Assembly: GCF_000003815.2 (NCBI RefSeq)
Contig: NC_049995.1
Location: 17,580,356 to 17,644,355, forward strand
DNA: 64,000 nt
Direction: 5' to 3'
Source: Branchiostoma floridae
Taxonomy: Eukaryota > Chordata > Leptocardii > Amphioxiformes > Branchiostomatidae
A program made the position numbers and the translations under genes. The notes under the pieces are model-generated. The model was given only the letters and a program-made list of their open reading frames with translations. It did not search any database and was not told where the DNA came from. Positions 20,161-31,000 of the stretch are shown piece by piece. Each line of letters begins with the position of its first letter. Positions within the stretch are counted from its first letter, which is position 1.

Positions 20161-23100
20161 CTGATTGATTGAATGACAGATTGACAGCCTCACCTTACTC
20201 CTAGGTTTGCCCCCCTGCCGTATGCTGTTGTACTGGTCCAGTGTGAAGTCCTTAACTCTGAGGTAACCACTCTGGGAGATGGCCACAGCCTGGTTAGGGT
20301 AACACAGGGAGGCTGCCGCTCCGGCAAGGGTGGTGGAGTAGACAGCCTTCTTTATCAAACCTCCTGTAGAGTAGGAACAGAGTAGTTAGTAACAGGAAAC
20401 AGAGTAGTTAGTAACAGAAGTGTACAGGTTAGGGTAACACAGGAAGGCTGCCGCTCCGGCAAGGGTGGTGGAGTAGACAGCCTTCTTTATCAAACCTCCT
20501 GTAGAGTAGGAAACAGAGTAGTTAGTAACAGAAGTGTACAGGTTAGGGTAACACATGTACAAGAAGGCTGCAGCTCCAGCAAGGGTGGTAGAGTATACAG
20601 CCTTCTTAATCAAACCTCCTGTAGAGTAGAGAACAGAGTAGTTAGTAACAGAAGTGTACAGGTTAGGGTAACATAGAGAGGCAGCTGCTCCGGCAAGAGT
20701 AGTGGAGTAGACAGCCTTCTTAATCAAACCTCCTGTAGAGTAGGAAACAGAGTAGTTAGTAACAGAAGTGTACAGGTTAGGGTAACACATGTACAGGAAG
20801 GCTGCAGCTCCAGCAAGAGTGGTGGAGTATACAGCCTTCTTAATCAAACCTCCTGTAGAGTAGGAAATGAAAAACAGTACTTGATAACATTTGTCAGTTT
20901 ACAAAATTAATGTTTATCTTCAGTCTTCCCTGATGGAGAACAATAGTGAGACAATAAACCAGATAGTGATTTAGTGAGTGAGTGAGTTTTAGGTTAAGAC
21001 TTTAACTCTAACAGAAGAAGACAAAGCGTAACATTAAAAAAAATTTGTTGTTACACTGATCAAGATGTACAAGATGATGGACAAGATGATAACGAAAGCG
21101 GTCCTCGTCGACTCGACGGACGAACAACACAACAACTACACTGGTCTGTTTCTGCTAAATTTGATTTCCTTGGCGTCGAGCTGTTTGTAGCCAGGTAGTG
21201 ATGAATAATCCTATATTGAAAGCACTTTAACATAGTTAACTTACCTCTGGCCCCCAGTACTAGTCCTGTCAGACCTGAGAGTGTGATCACACCGAGCCGT
21301 GGGAAGAACCCTTCTTCACTTTGGACATACTCCAGTCCATCTGCAACAAAGTCATATCATTAGTGCTGCATACCTAACGCCAAGGAGATTGATAAAAGCT
21401 CCTTGCCAACACTAACATCATGCTGCCGCGCCGCGTGCCTGCGAAGCTGGTGTGTTACGCCGAAGGGCGGTTAAACCGGCTATATAGATACAGATACAGA
21501 AGCTGGTATGTTACGCCGAAGGGCGGTTATACCAGCTATATAGATACAGATACAGAAGCTGGTGTGTTACGCCGAAGGGCGCGCTTATACCGGCTATATA
21601 GATACAGATACAGAAGCTGGTGTGTTACGCCGAACTTCAAGGTGGTCATACCGGCTATATAGATACAGATACAGAAGCTGATGTGTTACGCCGAAGGGCG
21701 GTTATACCGGCTATATAGATACAGATACAGAAGCTGGTGTGTTACGCCGAAGGGCGGTTATACCGGCTATATAGATACAGATACAAAGCTGATGTGTTAC
21801 GCCGAAGGGCGGTTATACCGGCTATATAGATACAGATACAGAAGCTGGTGTGTTACGCCGAAGGGCGGTTATACCGGCTTTATAGATACAGATACAGAAG
21901 CTGGTGTGTTACGCCGAAGGGCGGTTATACCGGCTATATAGATACAGATACAGAAGCTGGTGTGTTACGCCGAAGGGCGGTTATACCGGCTATATAGATA
22001 CAGATACAGAAGCTGGTGTGTTACGCCGAAGGGCGGTTATACCGGCTATATAGATACAGATACAGATACAGATGCTAACACTAACATCAGTTAGGTCGAG
22101 TCGCATTTTCAAACTGGTGCCATGCCATAGAAATGTATACGTAAAAATATGCACAAACAATGCCCACGACTATTCTCTTTATATCTTGTGCAATTTGTTG
22201 TCTTTTAAGTTTTATATCATACTTTTTGTTTCCCAAAGCTGCCTGGCTGCATGGGCCTTGGTTTGGAAATGTGATGAAAGCTTTACTTGATGGAACAGAA
22301 CATCGGGGACTAACTATGGTGTATACAGACATAAAATATCTAAATCACAAAACATTGAATAGATCAAACATAAGACAAAAGTTGTTTGTTCCAACTCCAT
22401 CCCATCAGTGGCATTAAACATTTTTGATAAATTGAATAACACCTTGGCTTCTGAAAAGTGAGACAAGAATGATTTGAAACAAAGAAAATTCTACATAATT
22501 ATATTACTCACCTGTGGTTTTCTTCTCTGCAATTCTGTATTTGTCAACAACATACACTCTTGTACCCTGCAATAGTGACCAATGGTTTCTATTAGTACTG
22601 GCAATGTAGTTGTGTTCTTGTGAAAGGCTCTTAACACGTCTTTTCCCACTCCAGCCAGGTGTGAAAAAATGGGGACCTGACTTTGGTTGGGAGGGGGGGG
22701 GGGGGTTAAAGGCGGTAGAAGTAGAGGGATGGGCTCAACCTACCAATACCGCAACCTAGACACAGTGGATAACAACACATTGCCCCTATGTACAGGTTCA
22801 GAAAGGGAATGGAACCCTCACAAACCCCTTTGTACAGCCTCAAGTCAAGGACTATGTGTAAATCAACCACTTAAGAAGACTTTCCTCACTCCACCCAGGT
22901 GTAAAAATAGGTACCTGACTTCGGTTGTTGAGGTAAAAAGTGGTAGAAGGACAGTGATTTCTCTACCTTTTAGTACTAAGCCCCAGACACACACACTCAC
23001 TCACTCACTATCCGGTTTAGCGTCCGTTCTTCCCTGATAAAAATCCACTGCTCCTAGGTAAGGCCTCTAGGACTATGGAACTTTACCTACATGTAAAGAC

Positions 23101-24783
23101 CGTGATATCAAACGAGTTTGACCCCTACCTCCATCTTGTCCAACCCCGTCCACACGGCCTGTCTGACCTTTGACACGTGCTGCCTCAGGAAGCCGACATC
23201 CTCCTCGATGTAGGTGTACTGTTCAAGGTCGGTGGGCTGGTCATAGATGGGCAGCTGGGGAACAGTGGTGTGAGACATTAGGAACAGTGGTGTGAGACAT
23301 AAGGAACAGCAGCATGTTATATTAGGAACAGCAGAGTGATGCATTACGGACATACAATGTATTACAGTCATTAGGAACAAGAAAGACTTTCTGAGGTGAA
23401 AAACACCACTANNNNNNNNNNNNNNNNNNNNNNNNNNNNNNNNNNNNNNNNNNNNNNNNNNNNNNNNNNNNNNNNNNNNNNNNNNNNNNNNNNNNNNNNN
23501 NNNNNNNNNNNACTAGTACTAGTACTAGGCAATACAACTCGAGTTTGGATGAAATACCTAGGAAGTGATACTCCACATTTATTGCTGCTTACTCTGGTGT
23601 TGGAGACCTAACTGAGACCTGAACTTGGCAGAGTCTGGTATTTGAATGGCTGTACATATGCATGTGCCTACTGTAGTGAATGGCCAAATGGCTATGAAAT
23701 TAGAGATGTACACAACCAGAGGGGCGAGTAGAACAGAAAGAAACAACATCCCGACTCCCGGGATTCGAACCCGTGCCGAACCCGGGCAGCCGGATCACAA
23801 ATCACGACTGCTATTGCTGTCGCCACAAAAGCACTAGTGCCCTTGGGCAAGGACGATAGGCAGTACTTGAACACCACTGTTACACTTACAAATGTAACTT
23901 CAAGTACAATGATGGCAAGAGTTGTACCGACCTCTGAGATGCCGACTGTTTTCTTCTTCTTGCCACATCCACAGTCCGTCTCCTCCTTCTTCACAGCCTC
24001 TGCCGCGTAAACCGCTCCCAGAGATGCACTGCCTGGGAGGGCCACTAGGGGGAGCAGTCGCCGGAACTGTGAGGGACAATTATCATTTTGTTATTATTCA
24101 ATTGTAATACTACATGTTATAGTACTTAGTCTTTAGTATCCCATCATGGGATTTGCTGCATTTAGCCCACATGGGCAGGAACATGCAAATAAAGATCATT
24201 CATTCATTATCATTAATGCTGGTTTATTATCTTCTTGGTTTTAATTTCTCCAAGCATGTTTTATGAAACATCTTTCATTTCTTGCTTCAGTGTATGTAAC
24301 CCGTTATGCACCAAATAACACAATTTAATACATTCTCCTACTACTTGCTGAAAAAGGAGTCAAACCCTAAAATGGCTCTAAAATGGCTCTACAATTTTAT
24401 TACAATAAATTCGTCATACATTTTAGCATGGCAATTTTCGCTTTTAATAATTGTAAACATGCGGTATAGTAATGTTTTGCCATGTTTGCAACTAGCTTTC
24501 GAACAATGTATTGCAATTATTTATGATTTATCATTATTTTATAATAATCAAGTTGATCATTGGAAATACTTAGATAGAAGTGGTCGTCGTCAATCGCATG
24601 TGACGGATTTGCGCCAATTTTGGGTACTTACTAACAAGAAATTATAACTTCTGATCATGAATTGTGCGCTTAAGGGTCTGTAGAATTCAATGTGGGTGTT
24701 TTATATCGTATGCCTTGCAAGGAAATGAATTTATGACAATAAAACATCACAAATATCAAAATTTCTCTCACCTTGGCGGCCAT
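17670..24783 (-). CDS. APOOL: MICOS complex subunit MIC27/MIC26-like (apolipoprotein O-like)
   Basis: Seven exons on the minus strand: 24772-24783, 23932-24066, 23129-23254, 22512-22566, 21245-21340, 20194-20363 and 17670-17858; all phases agree and the product is 260 aa, close to vertebrate MIC27. It starts MAAK then FRRLLPLVAL, a mitochondrial-type leader. It continues LPIYDQPTDLEQYTYIEE, the conserved LGVITLSGLTGLVLGARGG membrane helix, GLIKKAVYSTTLAGAAASL with a second helix, an Ala/Glu/Pro-rich linker, and a conserved tail ending NPEDKDMYTTRGG. The family sits in the inner mitochondrial membrane and shapes cristae junctions with MIC60/MIC10 and cardiolipin. Exon 6 has four partial upstream copies and its 3' part has three extra downstream copies. 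An N gap lies in the intron at 23411-23511. Confidence 0.93.
17986..18162 (-). repeat. Two copies of the 3' part of MIC27 exon 6 with splice donors
   Basis: Segments at 17986-18040 and 18098-18162 match the end of exon 20194-20363 (TACCTCAG...CAGTACAAC...GGCAAG then GTTAG). The first stays open (reads EQYNKGANQWGK). The second is broken by a long C/G homopolymer. Both sit among TGATTGATTGA repeats. They lie between the full exon and the terminal exon and could be extra or decaying exons. Confidence 0.75.
18179..19121. mobile_element. Foldback element with palindromic subterminal arrays
   Basis: Bounded by GTCGTCTATCCTAAAA on the left and TTTTAGGATAGACGAC on the right. Both ends hold arrays of the palindrome CCTAAAAGCGCTTTTAGG and of GCGCATTCTGGATATCC-type units. 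The centre (about 18380-18880) is unrelated, GC-richer sequence with GGCCGCCATCTTTG and no open frame of note. Related arrays recur at 19135-19185 and 19850-19985. Confidence 0.7.
19700..19985. repeat. Smaller relative of the AAAGCGCTTT foldback element
   Basis: Carries AGGTCGAACCAAATATGGAA (also present near 18662 as AGGTCGAACTAAATATGGAA) and a terminal array of CCTAAAAGCGCTTTTGGG-type palindromes. Likely an internally deleted copy. Confidence 0.6.
20040..20104 (-). repeat. Further copy of the 3' part of MIC27 exon 6
   Basis: Begins after CCTCAG, contains ACAACATACGGCAGGGGGGC and ends GGAGCAAG before GTGAGACT, like the true exon end. A small deletion shifts the frame. A TGAT-repeat array (20110-20175) separates it from the functional exon. 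Confidence 0.75.
20105..20178. repeat. TGAT microsatellite
   Basis: About 16 TGAT units. Shorter runs of the same motif flank each duplicated exon fragment at 17946-17975, 18050-18085 and 20008-20025, so the fragments and microsatellite appear to have spread as one unit. Confidence 0.9.
20364..20860 (-). repeat. Four partial tandem copies of the 5' half of MIC27 exon 6
   Basis: Starts (first exon base after ACAG) lie at 20852, 20732, 20618 and 20498; the complete exon starts at 20363. Spacings are 120, 114, 120 and 135 bp, all multiples of three. Each copy has a TACTCTACAG acceptor and encodes GLIKKAVYSTTLAGAAA, then runs into intron-derived codons (LYTSVTNYSV) instead of a donor. Read-through from the first copies stays in frame until a stop at 20386-20388, just before the functional exon. 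Confidence 0.9.
21420..22080. repeat. Tandem array, about 56-bp unit, 11 copies
   Basis: Unit contains AAGCTGGTGTGTTACGCCGA, AGGGCGGTTATACCGGC and TATATAGATACAGATACAG. Copies start near 21445, 21501, 21557, 21615, 21676, 21732, 21787, 21843, 21899, 21955 and 22011. It lies in MIC27 intron 4. Single copies of the same unit occur at about 51710-51800 and, diverged, at 44655-44745. Confidence 0.92.
23411..23511. other. Assembly gap (N run)
   Basis: A run of 101 N inside MIC27 intron 2, flanked on the right by ACTAGTACTAGTACTAG, probably a collapsed microsatellite. Confidence 0.99.
23700..23885 (-). mobile_element. tRNA-derived SINE, family B (copy 1)
   Basis: On the minus strand a B box GGGTTCGAATCCCGGGAG and a body with GTGCCCTTGGGCAAGGACG upstream and TTTCTTTCTGTTCTACTCGC downstream. 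Same family at 46440-46620 (plus) and 58725-58915 (minus). Confidence 0.75.
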
Positions 24784-25055
24784 CTTGGCTGGTGCACGAT
24801 GGGAAATGTACATCCGGGGTATGGGGCAACTCACTGATCAAGACCCCATAAACCTTTCGATAAGTCTAATGATTGAAATCCAAAGATATTGTTTGAAGAT
24901 ATAAACATTCGTTTTATATACAAATACACGTTTATTACGTGTTTAATTATATTTTGATTAATTAATAGGATGAAGAGAAGGTTATAAGCGTGAAAAAATT
25001 AGTATTGTTATGTAACACAAGAAAAGAGCTTTGGGTTCTTGCTATTGTTTCCAAC
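24784..25055. promoter_or_regulatory. Bidirectional promoter region between MIC27 and SMNDC1
   Basis: Only 272 bp separate the two divergent start codons, both for housekeeping genes, so a shared promoter is likely. No TATA box in a convincing place. A ZNF143/THAP11-type site lies near the MIC27 start. Confidence 0.6.
24793..24810 (-). promoter_or_regulatory. ZNF143/THAP11 (Ronin)-like site
   Basis: TACATTTCCCATCGTGCA on the minus strand differs at two positions from the corresponding part of the vertebrate ACTACATTTCCCAGCATGCA-type motif. Such sites are common at promoters of mitochondrial and bidirectional gene pairs. Function here is inferred. Confidence 0.5.
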
Positions 25056-28000
25056 ATGGCCGACATGGGTGAGGATCAGATCACGACGTACAAAGCACAA
25101 TTACAGCAGGTTTGTGCCTTGAAATTACTCTTTATCGCTCAAAACTATCGTTTAGGTGTTACAGAAGAAGTTATGGAAGATTAATGTGTGAAAATTATGG
25201 CGGTTTAGTGCACATGTTAGCGTAGAATGGCCGTGTTTTGTTGGTGGAAAGCAACTGGTTGGCAGCTGTTTTCATCATATTTATGGCACGAAAAATGAAA
25301 ATAAAACCATTTTGTACCCTTTTACGTTGTAGATTCTGTTGTATTATGTGGATCCACAACTTTTGTCCCTTTCTGTTTGTAACTTAAAGATTAGATCGTT
25401 ACAAATTTGAGTAATATTTCATTCATTTTCTAAACCAATTTCTTTTAAAATATCAGAAGTTTCCTTTTGTTATCATCATCATCATTATAGCATCATAAAT
25501 TCATATTCAATCGCACCAGTTTCAAGCGCCAAAAGCATCTAACAAGAAGCCACCAGCATTCAAAGGTTGACAGTAGTGTGGAGTTTTGTATTTTTGTTGG
25601 CATCCTTCTGTCTCGGGAGACAATGGAATTAAGTGTGTATACTCAGTCATAATTCTAAATTTACAAATAGCAGGGATAAACAAGTCCACTAGCCCTATTG
25701 TCCAGGGCAAGTGAAAGTGCTGTTCGGGCAAGTGCATGTCCTACCCCACTTGTCCGATCGGGCAAGTAAGATTTTTCCATTGATTTTAGTGCAATTTTGA
25801 TATACTTGTTACTTTTTACAGTCATGACATCAAGCAATTGTCTACAGAGAATTCCATTGCTGGAAGTGAAAATGCATATACTAGTAACAGTGACATTTGA
25901 ATTTTGGGCAAGTGAAAAATTGGTTCGGGCAAGTACATTTTTTATGTGCTTGCCCGATGGGACAAGTGGATTTTAGAAAACTTGTTCAACCCTGATATAG
26001 TCTTATGTTTCTCTCTGTACAGGTGGAAGCAGCCCTGACCACAGACCCCAACAATGAAGACTTGTTAAAACTCAAGCAGGACTTACAGGTAAGACATGCC
26101 GGGGAAACTCATCATTTTCATCATAACTTAGGCCACAGCAAGTAAATTTTATGGATGACATCAGCGCGCACATTAATTTTCACCTGATTTCAGGAAAAAA
26201 AACTAGAATTTTTTTCTTCTGCAGGGATGTCAACATGACGATAAAGTACCAAAATGAGCAAATATATTGTGTTGTAGCCTAATGATTGTACTTGCAGAAG
26301 TGACACTTGCGAAGTACCCAGGGCTATAGTAACTGTTGTAGAAATGAAACTTATTGGATAGTTGTAATAAAAGTGACACCAATATGAAAGCCATGAGTAT
26401 GGTTACCAACTTTGTTGGTGATGCCAGTCTACCACACAAGTGTCACTTTTACCACACCAGTACATCATGTCTTGAATACAGGAATGAATACCTTGTTGGC
26501 TCTGATACCATGTTTTGTCCCTTTAATTCTTGTTACAACATTCATCACAACTTTATGGTGCCTATTTTTGAAAACCTAGCCATCTTGTTTTTTTTCGCCC
26601 TATCGCACTATTTTTGCAGTCTGCAGAGGATGTCATCCATAAAATTTACTTGCTGTGGCCTTATTATAGCAGACATAGAATATTTAGGAAATGAGGTCAG
26701 AAATTGCAATGGTAGATTGTGCTGTTTTCTTAAAACAGATTCAACTTAGAACATTAATTCTGCAAATTTGAAATGGCTATGTGAACTGTAAAAGAGGTTA
26801 AATGAGTTACTAGTAAGGGGACACTAAATGCTAATGATTGAACAAGAATAAAGAAAGAAATCTGTAACCTTATGTTTATTATCTACATGTGTGAACTAGA
26901 ACAAGTATTTAAAGTGGCTGATTGATGTGTGTTAGTTTAGAGGAAAAATCAGCACTGCAACCATATGCCACTTTAAGCAACTTGTAAAAATTGAATAGAT
27001 CATGTAGTATTGCGTCACTAATTTTGTGCATCATTCTAGATGTAAAATCTATTCTGTATATTGTCTCTAACTCTTGAGTCTGTCCATGATCCACAGGAAG
27101 TGATAGACTTGTCGTTAGACTTAGCGAAAGCCGGTCAGAGCGGCACCGGTCCGTCCGGGGAGGGCGCCGCCCCACAACCTGTCAAGGAATGGCAGGTGGG
27201 GGACATGTGTATGGCTCCGTGGAGCGAGGATGGAGGGTGAGTAGGCTTACCTTGCCTTACATAGTTACTATTGTACCTACAGTCCACAGGCTTTTGGCTA
27301 GGATTTTATCATAGGGTGTCCAAATTTCTTGCTGCTCGGCGAGCGCTGCAGGCGCGAGTATTGTAGGGGGTCTGGGGACATCCTCACTTAGAAAGTTTTG
27401 AAATTTATAACTCTCTGAAACACCATTTCCCACATCTTGAGTTGCAATTTTGGGGGAATGAAGCAAATTCACTGTCAGACAGGCCACATGTGACCCATAG
27501 CATCCCTGGTCAATCAGAATTTCATGCTTGTCAGAGGATGTGCTCCCCAGTGTAAGGGTGTACAATTTGTGCTATTCTTTTTAACAGGGTGTACATTGTA
27601 CGCCTGCCTGGCTAAAAGCCTGCCTACAGACTATCTTTGAAGGACACTTTGTGGTCACAGTAGAAGACTGTGACCACAAATGACCTGGTGGCATCCCTGG
27701 TCAATCAGAATTTCATGCTTGTCAGAGGATCTGCTCCCCAGTGTAAGGGCATCACGTGCATCCAATTTCTTGTTATTTTAAGAAAAGCCTGTTCAGATGA
27801 TGCCAAGACGCAAGCCTGGAACAGGACAGTATAAGCTAACCTTACCTTAGGATGGGCTCATGACGTTCATTTTAGTTGTTAAATATGTCATTTTAAGATT
27901 TTCAAAACGTGGGACTTCTGGATTATTGTCCAGCATTTGTAGTGGCATTGCAAAGTGGCGCACAATAAAAACAAACAAACGTGTTTCTAATAGTAGAGCA

Positions 28001-31000
28001 CTTGATGTGATGACTGTAGATGATAATTTTTGTTTGTTAATTTCAGGTTTTACGAGGCCACGATAGATGAGAAGCTTGAAGGAGGCAGAGTCACGGTCAC
28101 GTTTGAAGGTTGGGGAAACAGTGAGATAGCTCTGGTGAGGAAGACAATAGACTTTGGTCAATAGTTGTGATAAATGGTTTGAATGTAGGGGCAGGGTTGG
28201 ACAAGTCCACTAGCCCGATTGTCCTGGGCAAGTGAAAGTGTCCATCGGGCAAGTAAGATTTTTCCATGAGATTTTGATATACATGTTGCTTATCACAGTT
28301 ACTGCATCAAGCATTGGTCAACACAGAAAAATAGAGCCAATAATAAAAGAATTCCATTGCTGCACGTGAAAATACATAGTGAAAAATGTTAGTTAAATTT
28401 TTGGGCAAGCAGAAAGCTGGTTCGGGCAAGTAAATTTTGCATGTACTTGCCCGATAGGACAAGTGAATTTTTAGAAAACTTGTTAAACCCTGAGGGGTGG
28501 GTACCAGGACAGAGTATTCAGGTGCAGATACGGTTCAGGACTTCAGGTCCAGACTAAAGGTAGCTTCACTAGTGTGGCCCAAGGGCTACAAAAATGGAGA
28601 TGGGCACCGCCCTATGTACTAAACAGTATAACTAGAGAAGGATTTGAAATGTCATGGTAGTTTAACACATACCACTGCTTGTAGTGAAATATTCTTATTT
28701 AATAACTCTGTCCTCTTAGCAAAAGATCTGGACCACACGATCTTTGCTGTGATCTTTGTCAAAGATTTGTCTTAAGACTTTGCCATGTTTTTTCCCTTCA
28801 ATTTAATTCAGGACTACCAGCTGAAGTTACCAGAAGAATCCAGTAAAAGATCAGCATCAGAAGCCGGACTGGGTGGGGACTGGGACAAACCAAAATCAAA
28901 GTAAGGGGTGTCCGAGTCTAACACGTATGCACTAAACATGTAGTTTTGATTTACTGTACGTAGTTTATATTGGACTTGGGGTTTTCTTGTACACAACCAG
29001 TGAAGTAAGTTTGATTTGTCTTTTATCTGATAGACACCCAAAACGTAAGCAGGTCAGAGACTGGTTCTGTAGAAGAAAACTCCAAAATCCTATTTTCTTC
29101 TACCCACGTTCTCATTGCTTTTATTACCCTCCATTTTCCCTTACTTGGAAAATACATTGTTGTAGAGTGGAAGGCATTTACAGTCAGGGCTCGGAATTCA
29201 TTTTTGGCATTAGGTGCACTGGTGCGCCCAGCTTAAAAAATTAGGTGCACCAAAAATTTTTGGGTGCACCACTTAAATTTAAGTAGAATGTCAAAAACAA
29301 ACTAATAACAAAACATAGTAACAAGCTATCAAATTCTTAAACAAATAACATGACAGACATTTTTATTATCTTTCTAACATTAGATGTCCAGAATATGATG
29401 CATAATAGTATACTTGATATGTTTCCATGCATAAACCTAAGAAAATATTTGGATGCACCCTGTGCACCCACTGAAAAAAAATTGGGTGCACAGTTCCAAT
29501 TTTGGGTGCACATGCACCCAGTATTTCGAGCCCTGTACAGTATATTCTGAAGGAAAATGTCTGATCTTGTTTTCCAAAGAAAAGAAATGCTGAAAGCAAA
29601 ACAAGAATACAAGAAGAAGAAGAACATGAAGAAGGCTCTCCGGCTCAAGGAGATCGAAGAAGCAAGAGAGTCGGAGAAAAACAAATGGCAAGACTTTAAC
29701 AATAAGGTGGGTCATAAAGTAAATAAAAACATATAAATAAATAAACAAGGTGGGTGCTATTCATGGGAGGGGCATTATGCACATGTTTTTATTGTATTAC
29801 TACAATTTATGTTTTTTTCTACATACGTGAACTAACTGTTACTATGTTTTGTAGTCCGATGTTTTTTCCAGAACCATTTCTTTTATTCATTTTTTATTTC
29901 TGACTGATGCTCTATTAGATACTTGGATACTCAATTTAGCCCATATTGTTTTGCTGTTTTTAAAGAAAAGTGAAAAAACTTACTAAGTAATAATAGTTAC
30001 ATCGGAAAAAGTACTGTGACTGTTCAACACAAATTTGGAAGTCCTGGTATGGACTTCGCTTCTATAGAATGTATTTGACAAATATGTTATGTGGAGGATA
30101 ATGATCATCGGAGTCAGGTATTGTACTACCCTGGCCTCTCGCTGCAGACTTTACAAGGTGAGAATCATTATCACTTCTGTACTGATATGTGACAGATGTC
30201 TGTTCTTTCCATGCCTTTTATACTGTACAGTTTGAAATAGATGGAAGGCTCTTTTATGTAAGTATTGACTGTAAATATGAAAGATATAGCAAGCAGAATA
30301 AAAAGATACAACTACAACTTCTGATATGTTCCGTTTGGTGGAAGATTTAGACTGTTTTGTGCTGGTGCTTGTGCTTATAAGTTTTCAGCTTAACTGTCAA
30401 GGAAATGATATATAAGAAGCAAAAGTCCCAAAATCTACTAGTATACTTGTCTGGTATCCTTCTCAAAATTTGTTAAGCAAACTTTTTTTTTTGAAACTTT
30501 GAAAAAAATCAAAGTTGGTATTGTGCCCTTCTATTGTAAATTACCCCGACTGTCTACCACCAAAGTATGGGGGCAGAACTTAATATTACATTTTGGATGT
30601 TCCTGAAAATGTAAAAAGAATGTGAAGAAGCTATTTTGAAGATATAAATCAAAGACGAAAGTCTGGGGGTTGTCTTGTCAGATTGGCAAAGACTACTGTC
30701 CTGTGTTGTTCTATATTCCACAGTCCAGAAATGAGTAAAATCTCTGAGTGGGGGGATGCTGAACACCCCTGGAGAAGCAATGGTATGTCCCGACACAGGT
30801 GCTGTGTACTGTACTACTGTGTAGGTCTAACTTTTCACACTTTGCATGTAAGTTATCCTTCAGTTTGGGTGGAAGTAAATTTGAAATAAGACTGTACGTG
30901 GATTGAAAACAGTGTTCTTTTTGTTCTACTCTGGCTTTTAGGGGTTTAAAAGTCTTACACTAGTTACAGTGACTAAAACTTTACCCCAATGGTGATTTGT

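Noticed and set aside
21420-21941. Open frames of repeated GYIDTDT-type units
   Set aside because: Translation of the 56-bp tandem array; the unit length is not a multiple of three and the frame changes at every copy.
23396-23611. Open frame through the N run
   Set aside because: Undefined bases; no coding evidence.
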